A stretch of 64,000 bases of DNA from Sphaerisporangium dianthi (GTDB lineage: Bacteria; Actinomycetota; Actinomycetes; Streptosporangiales; Streptosporangiaceae): the NCBI RefSeq assembly GCF_042654065.1, contig NZ_JBHSFP010000032.1, positions 42,689 through 106,688 on the forward strand, read 5' to 3'. Below, in pieces: positions 19,418-27,062 of the stretch. How positions within the stretch are numbered: the first letter of the stretch is position 1; each line of letters opens with the position of its first letter. A program made the translations under genes and the position numbers. The notes under the pieces are model-generated. The model was given only the letters and a program-made list of their open reading frames with translations, had not been told where the DNA came from and did no database searches.

Positions 19418-19777
19418 ATGGCTCGGTTCGTTATGCGTGGTTTGGTCCCCCTGCGGGTCCGGCGCGCCGTGCTCGGCCGGTTCGATGCCCGTTATGTCAC
19501 GCGGGCCGACCACCGGCAGGACGTCCGGGACGCCCTGTGGGAGGTCCAGGCGCTCAAGAGGGAGATCGAAGGGCTGCGGCGCGAGGTCGAGCAGCTCCGG
19601 CGGGAGGTCAAGCGCGCGGGCTCGCCGGCGCCGAGCGCGGCCTTGACCACGAAGGTCGAGGACGCCCACCGGCTGGCCACCGAGACCGCCTCGGCCGTCG
19701 ACCACCTCCTTCAGGCGGAGGTCCGGCTCTGGCAGGCCGTGGACGGCCTCCGGGACAGCGGTGGGGCCGCCTCGTGA
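19418..19777 (+). CDS. small coiled-coil protein, first gene of the QueC-like operon
   Basis: A 119-residue protein with no family I recognise. The N-terminus is basic (VPLRVRRAVLGRF), then residues 36-67 form a strong heptad pattern (LWEVQALKREIEGLRREVEQLRREV), i.e. a coiled coil, followed by a Ser/Pro/Ala linker and a second amphipathic helix (VDHLLQAEVRLWQAVDGL). No membrane segment or signal peptide is visible. Its stop overlaps the GTG of the PP-loop gene, so the two are translationally coupled. It could be a scaffold or oligomerisation partner of the enzymes downstream, but that is guesswork. AAGGTG lies seven bases before the ATG. Confidence 0.7.
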   Translation: MARFVMRGLVPLRVRRAVLGRFDARYVTRADHRQDVRDALWEVQALKREIEGLRREVEQLRREVKRAGSPAPSAALTTKVEDAHRLATETASAVDHLLQAEVRLWQAVDGLRDSGGAAS

Positions 19778-21063
19778 GGGTGGCGTGGACGTTCCAGGAG
19801 GACGTCTGGGCGCTGCGCCTGCGGCTGGACGCCGACGAGGGGCTCGCCGGGACCGTCACGGACGGCCATCCGGTGGAGCTGGCGACCGACACCTGCCATG
19901 TGCGCCTGCCGGGCCGAGGAGGCGTCACCGCGTCCTCCGCCGCGGCTTTCGGCGGCTCACGCGCGCCGGCCGGACCGGACTCCGTGCATCCCGATCTGCT
20001 GGCGCTGGCGGCCTGGACGGTGGCCGCGCCGTGGACGCGGCGCAGGGTGGTGTTCGACCGGCCGATCTCGCCGGAGCTGGCGGCGGCGTTCGAGAGCGGC
20101 TGGGGGATCGAGGCGGGGCCGGTGGGCGGGTCGCCGCCGCGTGCGGCCGGCGACCGGCTGGCGATCTCCTACAGCGGGGGCGCCGACTCTGCGGCCGTCG
20201 CCGCGATGCTGCCCGGCGCGTCGCTGGTCCACTTCCGCAGGGTCGGCCATCCGCGCGTCCCCAACCGCTGGACGCACTACCGGTCGGACGTGCTGGCCGC
20301 GCTCGCGGAGAAGACCGGCAGGGACGTGACCATCGTCGAGTCGGATCTGGAGTTCCTGCTGCGCTCTCCCCGGCCGGGGTACCCCGAGCACCACGCCGTG
20401 ATGGCGGGCGCCGTCCTGCTCGCCGACGCCATGGACCTCGGCGGCGTGGCCCTGGGGTACGAGATCGGCTCCCGGTGGCTGGGCGGCGGCAGGTACGTGC
20501 ACCGGTACACCCCTGACAACCCCATGTGGTCCGGGCACGGGCCGTGGGGCCGCCTGTTCGCCGCCGCGGGCCTGCCGCTCGTCCTGCCGGTCGCCGGCAT
20601 CAGCGAGGCGATGACGATGCGCGTCGCGCTGGGCTCGGAGCTGCGCGACCAGGTGCGCTGGTGCCTGCGCGGCGACGGCGCCGGCCCGTGCGGCCTGTGC
20701 GGCAAGTGCCTGTACAAGGAGCTGATCCAGGCCGCGGTCGAGCGGCGCCCGATGCGCACGGCGATCACCGCCGACCGGCCGGTCGCCCGCAAGTGGCAGC
20801 AGCCCCCGCCCTACGGCGGCCAGGAGATGATCGAGTACGGCTGCGCGCACGTCCCGGACATCGAGGACACTCCCTTCGCCCGCGCCGCCGGGTACCTGAA
20901 GGCCACGCCCGAGTCAACCGCGTGGCTGGAGCGGTGCTACCCTCCGGCCGTCGAGGAGATCCCGGCGCGGTGGCGCGGAGCGATCGCGGACATCATGGAA
21001 CGTGACTTCGGCTTCATGGAAGCGGACGACATCGAGCGGGTAGAGAGCTGGGGAGGGCGATGA
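19774..21063 (+). CDS. QueC-like PP-loop ATPase with zinc cysteine set (DUF6395-like)
   Basis: A 429-residue protein. Residues 1-125 form an unrecognised beta-rich domain. The adenylation core begins at LAISYSGGADSAAVAAML, a clear PP-loop SGGxDS (134-139). Further on, Cys297, 306, 309 and 312 have exactly the C-x8-C-x2-C-x2-C spacing of the zinc site in QueC (7-cyano-7-deazaguanine synthase). PP-loop enzymes adenylate a carboxylate or carbonyl and pass it to a nucleophile; QueC turns a carboxyl group into a nitrile using ammonia. The substrate here is unknown. It lacks neighbouring queD/queE/queF, so ordinary preQ0 synthesis is unlikely. GTG start overlaps the upstream stop and the stop overlaps the next ATG. 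Confidence 0.8.
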   Translation: MRVAWTFQEDVWALRLRLDADEGLAGTVTDGHPVELATDTCHVRLPGRGGVTASSAAAFGGSRAPAGPDSVHPDLLALAAWTVAAPWTRRRVVFDRPISPELAAAFESGWGIEAGPVGGSPPRAAGDRLAISYSGGADSAAVAAMLPGASLVHFRRVGHPRVPNRWTHYRSDVLAALAEKTGRDVTIVESDLEFLLRSPRPGYPEHHAVMAGAVLLADAMDLGGVALGYEIGSRWLGGGRYVHRYTPDNPMWSGHGPWGRLFAAAGLPLVLPVAGISEAMTMRVALGSELRDQVRWCLRGDGAGPCGLCGKCLYKELIQAAVERRPMRTAITADRPVARKWQQPPPYGGQEMIEYGCAHVPDIEDTPFARAAGYLKATPESTAWLERCYPPAVEEIPARWRGAIADIMERDFGFMEADDIERVESWGGR

Positions 21064-21902
21064 AGGTCTACGTCTCGGTCGACATGGAAGGCGTGACCGG
21101 GCTCACCGACCCCGAGGAGATGCACGCGGGAGGCCGCGGCTACGAACGAGGCTGCGAGCTGATGACGGCCGACGCCAACGCCGTGATCGCCGGCGCCTTC
21201 GAGGCCGGCGCCACGGGCGTGACCGTGAACGACGCCCACGGGTCCACCAAGAACCTGCGCATCGACCTGCTCGACGCCAGGGCCACGCTGATGCGCGGTC
21301 CCGGCAAGCCGATGCGCATGGCCCAGGGGCTGACCGCCGGCTTCCAGGCCGCCTGCTTCGCCGGCTACCACGCCCGCGCCGGCGTCCAGCACGGCGTGCT
21401 CAACCACACCTGGATGGGCAAGGAGATCCAGAACGTCTACCTGAACGGCGAGGTGTGCGGCGAGACGCGGCTGGTGGCCGGGTTCGCCGGGTTCCTCGGT
21501 GTGCCGGTGGCGCTGGTCACCGGCGACGAGGCGGTCTGCGAGGAGGCGCGCGAGCTGCTCGGCGACGTCGAGACGGTCGCGGTCAAGAAGGGCATCGACA
21601 GGTTCGCCGCCGAGCTGCTGCCGCCCAGCGTCGCCCAGGCGCTGATCCGCGAGGCCACGGCCCGGGCGCTCAACCGGCTGAGCGAGTTCCGGCCGCATGT
21701 GGTGAGGCCGCCGTTCACGCTGGGGGTCGAGTGGAACTCCACGGCCATCGCCGCGGGCTGCTCGCTCATCCCGGGCGTCCACGCCGCGGGTCCCCGGCAC
21801 ACCGAGTTCACCACGGAGGACTTCCGGGACATCATGGCGCTGCTCGGCATCTTCGCCATGATCGCGGGCCAGGTGGCCTGCGGCAGCGGCGTGTACGGCT
21901 GA
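21060..21902 (+). CDS. M55 family D-aminopeptidase (DppA-like)
   Basis: A 280-residue zinc metallopeptidase of family M55, whose type member DppA of Bacillus subtilis cleaves N-terminal D-amino acids from short peptides. The signature YVSVDMEGVTG gives metal ligands Asp8 and Glu10; His60 (NDAHGS) and His104 (GYHAR) match the other DppA ligands, with a Glu near 131-135 (NGEVCGET) completing the site. Length equals DppA. DppA relatives form a decameric ring in the cytoplasm. The ATG overlaps the stop of the QueC-like gene as ATGA, and the amine oxidase follows after four bases, so it is in the middle of a coupled operon. Confidence 0.93.
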   Translation: MKVYVSVDMEGVTGLTDPEEMHAGGRGYERGCELMTADANAVIAGAFEAGATGVTVNDAHGSTKNLRIDLLDARATLMRGPGKPMRMAQGLTAGFQAACFAGYHARAGVQHGVLNHTWMGKEIQNVYLNGEVCGETRLVAGFAGFLGVPVALVTGDEAVCEEARELLGDVETVAVKKGIDRFAAELLPPSVAQALIREATARALNRLSEFRPHVVRPPFTLGVEWNSTAIAAGCSLIPGVHAAGPRHTEFTTEDFRDIMALLGIFAMIAGQVACGSGVYG

Positions 21903-21906
21903 GTCT

Positions 21907-23601
21907 GTGGCCGACGAAGGGTCGCCGCCGCCTGGCGGCGACGGCTCCCCCCACCGCCCCACGCGCGGGGAGGACGCCTCATCCCGGCTGAACGGCCTGA
22001 CGCGGCGGTCGCTGCTGGTCGGCATCGGCGCGGCCGGCGGCGCGGGCGCCATGTACGCCGCCATGGGGGTGCTCGGGCTGGCCCCCTCCAGGGACACGGC
22101 CCCGTTGCCGGTCGTGGGCGGGTCGGCCGCCCCGCCGCCGTATGCGCCGCCGCAGCGCTCCGACTTCGCGTTACGCGGCGGCCGCCCGGCGTCCGTGCTC
22201 GTGCTGGGAGCGGGCGTCGCCGGGCTGGCCTGCGCGTACGAGCTGGGCAAGGCCGGGTACGAGTGCACGGTGCTGGAGGCGAGCGACCGGGTGGGCGGGC
22301 GCAGCCTCACCTTGCGCGGCGGCGACACCGTGACCGAGCTGCCGCTCGGCGACGGGGCGGGGGAGGCGGCCGGGGGCGTCCAGCGGGTGACGTTCGGGGA
22401 GGGCACGTACTTCAACGCCGGACCGGCGCGCATCGCGCAGTGGATGGTCACGCTCGACTACTGCAGGGAGCTCGGCGTACCGCTCGAGGTGTTCGTCAAC
22501 GGCAACTCCGCCGCCTACGTGCTCACCGACGGCATGAAGGGGCCGGTCCGGGTCCGCACGGCGCGCGCCGACGCCTATGGGTACATCTCCGAGCTGCTGG
22601 CCAAGGCCGCCGACGGTGGCGCGCTGGACGCCCGCCTGACCGCCGCCGACAAGGAACGCCTGCTGGACTTCCTTTCCCATTTCGGGGAGATCGGCCCGTC
22701 CCACGCCTACACCGGGGGCGAGCGCCGAGGTTTCCGGGTGAACCCGGGCGTCGGGCCCGGGGCCGAGCTCGGCGCCGTCCCGTCCCTGACGGAGGTCCTC
22801 AGCCAGGGCCTCGGCCGGGTGCTCACGATGGACGCGGGCTACGAGCAGGCGATGCCGATGTTCCAGCCGGTGGGCGGCATGGACGCGATCGTCCGCGCGC
22901 TGGCCCGGCAGGTCGGCGACGCCCGCATCAGGACCGGCAGCCGGGTCACCGAGATCACCACCACGCCCGGCGGGGTCGAGGTCGCCGTCGAGGGCGGCCC
23001 GCCGCTGCGGGCGCAGTACTGCGTCGCGGCCTTGCCGCCGCACCTGCTCGCCCGCATTCCCGGCAACCTCGGCGCCGACGTCAAGGCCGCCCTGGCCGCC
23101 GCCTCGCCGCTGGCGGCGGGCAAGCTCGGGCTGGAGTACGGCCGGCGCTGGTGGGAGACCGAGGACCGCGTGTACGGCGGGGCGACCGAGACCGATCTCG
23201 ACGTGGGCCACATCTGGTACCCCTCCTACGGCTTCCACGGCCGGCGCGGGCTGGTGGTGGGCTACTACAACACCGGCGCCGACGCCGAGGCCTACGGCGC
23301 GCTGACCCACCCTCGGCGCCTGCGCCGCGCGTTGGCCCAGGGCCGTAAGATCCACGGCCGGAAGTACGGCGAGGACCTGCTGGCCAGCGCCTCGGTCTCC
23401 TGGCAGCGGCAGCCGCACATCGAGGGGGCGTGGGTGCGCTGGACGTCGCCGGCCGGGGTGAGGCTGCTCCAGCGCCCGGCCGGGCGGGTGTACTTCGCGG
23501 GTGATTGGCTCACCCATCTCATCGCATGGCAGGCGGGGGCCTTGGAGTCCGCACGTAAGGTGGTGACCGAACTTCACCACCGCGTACTGAAGGAGGCATG
23601 A
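21907..23601 (+). CDS. Tat-exported flavin-dependent amine oxidase
   Basis: A 564-residue FAD enzyme of the monoamine/L-amino acid oxidase family. A twin-arginine signal is clear: LTRRSLLVGIGAAGGAGAMY (RR at 33-34), so it is probably exported folded with its FAD. The dinucleotide-binding motif is VLVLGAGVAGLACAYELGKAG (GxGxxG 101-106) ending at Glu124, followed by DRVGGR. The C-terminal FAD motif is RVYFAGDWLTHLIAWQAGALESA. Such enzymes oxidise amines or amino acids to imines, releasing hydrogen peroxide. The start is GTG 21907, four bases after the M55 gene. Substrate unknown; an exported oxidase beside a cytoplasmic D-aminopeptidase hints at handling of an unusual amine or peptide. Confidence 0.88.
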   Translation: MADEGSPPPGGDGSPHRPTRGEDASSRLNGLTRRSLLVGIGAAGGAGAMYAAMGVLGLAPSRDTAPLPVVGGSAAPPPYAPPQRSDFALRGGRPASVLVLGAGVAGLACAYELGKAGYECTVLEASDRVGGRSLTLRGGDTVTELPLGDGAGEAAGGVQRVTFGEGTYFNAGPARIAQWMVTLDYCRELGVPLEVFVNGNSAAYVLTDGMKGPVRVRTARADAYGYISELLAKAADGGALDARLTAADKERLLDFLSHFGEIGPSHAYTGGERRGFRVNPGVGPGAELGAVPSLTEVLSQGLGRVLTMDAGYEQAMPMFQPVGGMDAIVRALARQVGDARIRTGSRVTEITTTPGGVEVAVEGGPPLRAQYCVAALPPHLLARIPGNLGADVKAALAAASPLAAGKLGLEYGRRWWETEDRVYGGATETDLDVGHIWYPSYGFHGRRGLVVGYYNTGADAEAYGALTHPRRLRRALAQGRKIHGRKYGEDLLASASVSWQRQPHIEGAWVRWTSPAGVRLLQRPAGRVYFAGDWLTHLIAWQAGALESARKVVTELHHRVLKEA

Positions 23602-23604
23602 CCC

Positions 23605-24129
23605 ATGAAGCTGGGCACGCTCGAGTGGGTGCCCGCCGGTGACCGGCCCGATCTGCTCGCCGACCCGGTCGCCCGTGCCGTGCAGACCGTGACCGGCGAG
23701 GTGGCGGTGGCGCCGATCGACCCGGAGCTGGCCGACACGGCCGCGTTCTGCGAGCGGTACGGCGTGGCGCTGGAGGAGTCGGCCAACTGCGTGATCGTGG
23801 CGGCCAAGCGGGGCGGTGAGACGCGGTACGCCGCCGTCATGGTGCTCGCGACGATGCGCGCCGACGTGAACGGTGTGATCCGCCGCCATCTGGACGCGCG
23901 CAAGACCTCCTTCGCCCCGCAGCAGGACGCCGTGGCCATGACGGGCATGGAGTACGGCGGCATCACGCCTCTCGGCCTGCCCGACGACTGGCCCGTGCTG
24001 GTGGACGCCGAGGTGGCGCGGCAGCCCTTGGTGGTCATCGGCAGCGGCATCAGGGGCTCCAAGCTGGCGCTGTCGGGTGAGGCGCTCGGGCGTCTCAAGG
24101 GCGCCGAAGTGGTCGCGCTGGCTCAGTGA
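23605..24129 (+). CDS. YbaK/EbsC-type aminoacyl-tRNA deacylase domain protein
   Basis: A 174-residue YbaK-fold protein. The family hydrolyses misacylated tRNAs (for example Cys-tRNAPro or Ala-tRNAPro) or related esters. Visible family features are ESANCVIVAAKRGGETRYAAVMVLATMRADVNGVIRRHLDARK, then MEYGGITPLGLP and the late GSGIRGSKLALSG loop. It starts three bases after the amine oxidase stop with AAGGAGG eight bases before the ATG, so it is the last gene of the five-gene operon. It may be an ordinary proofreading enzyme that travels with the operon, or may hydrolyse an intermediate of the pathway. I cannot tell which from sequence. Confidence 0.85.
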   Translation: MKLGTLEWVPAGDRPDLLADPVARAVQTVTGEVAVAPIDPELADTAAFCERYGVALEESANCVIVAAKRGGETRYAAVMVLATMRADVNGVIRRHLDARKTSFAPQQDAVAMTGMEYGGITPLGLPDDWPVLVDAEVARQPLVVIGSGIRGSKLALSGEALGRLKGAEVVALAQ

Positions 24130-24539
24130 CGGGCACGCGTCGCAAGACTTTCCCGTTTTTGGAAACCCTTGGGGCCGGTTCAGCCGTTGTACTACCGGGA
24201 ATGTGGCCTCTTGGTTCCTCTCATGGGCGGGGTTTAAGCCGGTATGGTGCTACGTGCCGTCAACGGCCGCGAGCGCGCGCAGCGCTCTGGTCTCCGCGCC
24301 GGGCTCAAGGACGAGACCGGCGGCCGCCTCCGCGAGATCGCCGGTCGGGGGGCCGGCAGTGGGGGTTGCCGTCCACGACGGCGCGAGGTTTCGCGCCGAG
24401 CGGATCCGTCGGTGTGCCATGCCATGATTCGCCGACCGGGCTTTTCCGGTATGGGCATTGCACAAAGTGAGCGAACCATGACAATTGGAGCAAGGCGCTT
24501 TCCTCCGGTCATCGATGCCGGGGCACCGCCGGAGATCAG
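24130..24539 (+). promoter_or_regulatory. 410-base gap upstream of the kinase genes
   Basis: No gene is convincing here. Near its 3' end, TTGCAC (about 24459) lies 16 bases before GACAAT, a possible promoter for the three kinase genes, followed by GGAG just before the ATG at 24540. I saw no strong terminator after the deacylase gene. Confidence 0.25.
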
Positions 24540-27062
24540 ATGAATCATGACGACCGATTGGGCCCCTACCGGCTGCTCCGGCGGCTCGGTGAAGGCGGCA
24601 TGGGAGTGGTGCATCTCGCGCTCGACTCCCAGGGCAGGCAGGTCGCCGTCAAGGTGCTGCGCGCCGAGGTGACCGGGGACGACGTCGCGCGCCGCAGGCT
24701 GGCGCGCGAGGTCGAGACCATGCGCAGGGTGCGCAGCAGCCACATCGCCGAGGTGCTCGACGCCGACGTGACGGGCAGCCGTCCGTACATCGTGACGCGT
24801 TACGTCCCCGGCAGGCCCCTGGACGACACGGTGAAGCAGGACGGCCCGCTGGACGTCGGCGCGCTGCTGCGGCTGGCCAGTGGAGTGGCCGAGGCGCTCG
24901 CGGCCGTGCACGCCGCCGGCGTCATCCACCGCGACCTCAAGCCCGGGAACGTGCTCATGCTCGACGGCGAGCCCGTGCTGATCGACTTCGGCATCGCCCA
25001 GGCCGTCGACGCCACCAGGCTCACCCAGACCGGCATGTTCATCGGCACGCCCGGCTACCTCGCGCCCGAGATCATCGAAGGCCACGAGGCCGGGCCGGAG
25101 GTCGACGTCCACGCGTGGGCAGGCACGATGCTCTACGCCGCCACGGGCGCCCCGCCCTTCGGCAAGGGCACGCTCGAAATGGTCTTCTACAACATCACCG
25201 CGGGCCGGGCCAACGTCGAGGCGGCCCCGGCCGTCATCCGCCCTCTTCTGCGCGCCGCCTTCAACCGCGACCCGGCCAAGCGGCCGGGAGCCGCCGAGCT
25301 GGCCACGCAGCTGTCCCGTCTGGTGCCGCCGCGCACGCCGCAAGGGCGTCCGGGCGTGCCCGACGACATCCGCACCGTTCCTGACATGTCGGGCGCGCCG
25401 GTCACGGGGACGTCGCTGTCCCACCCAGGGCCGCTCCGCGCCGAGCCGCCGGGGGCGGGGCTCTCCCCGTCCGCCGACCCGCGTCCCGACCCTCGTCTCG
25501 GCACGGTCCCGCCCGGCTCCCACCCCGGCGCGTCGTCCGGCTCGCGTGCCGGCACCGCCGCCCCCGAGGCGCCTCCCGGAGCCGCCGCGGCGTCCGGCGC
25601 CCGTCCCGGCGCCGTCCCGCCCGAGCCTGCCCTCGGCACGCCCACCCCGTACGCCGGCTTCCCCGGCGTCGTCCCGGCGGAGTCGCGTCCGGGCGCCGCC
25701 GCACCAGGCCCGCGTCACGGCACGGGGGAGGCCCGTCCCGGAGACGAGTTCGTCTCGCTGCTCGGCGACGCGCCGCAGAGCCCCGCCGCCGGTGACCCGT
25801 GGCCGACGGTGCGGGTGACCGGCGAGGAGCTCCGCAAGGCCGGCATCGCCTTCGAGCGCGCCCCGGGCACGTCCGGGGCCGCCGGCCAGGCTGAGGGTGA
25901 GGTCCCCACCCGGTACGCCCCGCCGGCCGGGTCCCGCCCGTGGGAGGGCGGCCGTCCGGCGCCGCTCGACCAGGGCGAGGTGCCCACCAGGCGGGTGCGG
26001 CCCGACGAACTGGGCGAGATCGACGCCAAGGCCAAGATCTACCGTGCCGACCCCGGCGCTCAGCCCGGTGCCGCCGGCCTGCCCGGCGCCGCCCCGCTGC
26101 CCGGCTCCCACGGTTCCCGTCATCCCTCGGACGCCCACGGCGTGTCCGGCGCCCATGGAGGGCCGGGCGCCCAGGGCTCGCACGGTGCCGCGAGCCCGGT
26201 GGCGCCCGGCTCGCGCGGTTCGTCCGGTCTTCCCGGGCCGGTCGCGCCGGGCGGGCCCGCCTCGTCCGGCTTCCCCGCGCAGGGCGGGCATGGCGGGCGG
26301 CCGTACCACCACGCGCTGTTCGACCAGTCTTCCGAGATCTTCGAGCAGACCCCGCACATCCGCCACTCGGCGCAGCCGGCGCCGCCGTACGTGCCGACGG
26401 TGCACCTGCCGCCCGAGGCCACGCCCGACTTCGGCCGGCGGGGCGTCGAGGCGGACGGCACGCCGCGCTCCGCGGTGTACGCCGTGGCGGGCGTGCTGGC
26501 GCTGATCATCGCCGTGGGCGCGGCGGTCGCGCTGCCGGTCGTGGTCGCGGTGCTCGTGATCCCCGCCACCGTGCTGCTCAGGGCGGCCGACATCGCCCAG
26601 CCGGCGCTCGCCACCCGGCGCCGCGCCGAGGCCGCCGCCGGCGACGTGCTGCGCGTGCTCGGGTATCCCGGGGCGCTGCTGAAGTCCGTCGGGGTCACGC
26701 TGGCGCTCGTGCCCTACGCCCTCATCCTGGGCGTGCCCGTGACGCTCGTGCTGACCTTCCTGGTCGACAGCATCCCGCCGGGCACCGCCCTGAGCTGGGG
26801 GGTCGCCGTCTCTCTTTGGATCATCTGCGCGGGGCCGGGAGTGGAGGGCCCGGGCCGCCAGATGGGCAGGACGCTCGCCGCCGCGTTCCCCGCCAGAGGC
26901 GCCGTCACGGCGCTGACCTGGATACTCGGCGTCGTCGCCGTGCTCGCGGCACTTTACGCGGCCGGCACGCTCGTCATGCCCTTGGGCGATGCAGTCTGGA
27001 GTCCTGTGGACGTGGACACCTGGCTGCGCCGCTTGGAAGAGCTTCGGAACAACACAGGATGA
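24540..27062 (+). CDS. Ser/Thr protein kinase (PknB-like) with C-terminal membrane segments
   Basis: An 840-residue kinase. The N-terminal 270 residues are a complete PknB-like domain: Gly loop GEGGMG (18-23), ATP lysine Lys38 (VAVKVL), catalytic HRDLKPGN (Asp132), DFG (149-151) and GTPGYLAPE. Residues 275-635 are a long Pro/Ala/Gly/Ser-rich linker. Residues 641-810 hold about four hydrophobic segments, so the catalytic domain is cytoplasmic and the C-terminus membrane embedded. There are no PASTA or other known sensor domains outside the membrane. It is the first of three tandem kinases, and its TGA overlaps the next ATG. Confidence 0.93.
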   Translation: MNHDDRLGPYRLLRRLGEGGMGVVHLALDSQGRQVAVKVLRAEVTGDDVARRRLAREVETMRRVRSSHIAEVLDADVTGSRPYIVTRYVPGRPLDDTVKQDGPLDVGALLRLASGVAEALAAVHAAGVIHRDLKPGNVLMLDGEPVLIDFGIAQAVDATRLTQTGMFIGTPGYLAPEIIEGHEAGPEVDVHAWAGTMLYAATGAPPFGKGTLEMVFYNITAGRANVEAAPAVIRPLLRAAFNRDPAKRPGAAELATQLSRLVPPRTPQGRPGVPDDIRTVPDMSGAPVTGTSLSHPGPLRAEPPGAGLSPSADPRPDPRLGTVPPGSHPGASSGSRAGTAAPEAPPGAAAASGARPGAVPPEPALGTPTPYAGFPGVVPAESRPGAAAPGPRHGTGEARPGDEFVSLLGDAPQSPAAGDPWPTVRVTGEELRKAGIAFERAPGTSGAAGQAEGEVPTRYAPPAGSRPWEGGRPAPLDQGEVPTRRVRPDELGEIDAKAKIYRADPGAQPGAAGLPGAAPLPGSHGSRHPSDAHGVSGAHGGPGAQGSHGAASPVAPGSRGSSGLPGPVAPGGPASSGFPAQGGHGGRPYHHALFDQSSEIFEQTPHIRHSAQPAPPYVPTVHLPPEATPDFGRRGVEADGTPRSAVYAVAGVLALIIAVGAAVALPVVVAVLVIPATVLLRAADIAQPALATRRRAEAAAGDVLRVLGYPGALLKSVGVTLALVPYALILGVPVTLVLTFLVDSIPPGTALSWGVAVSLWIICAGPGVEGPGRQMGRTLAAAFPARGAVTALTWILGVVAVLAALYAAGTLVMPLGDAVWSPVDVDTWLRRLEELRNNTG

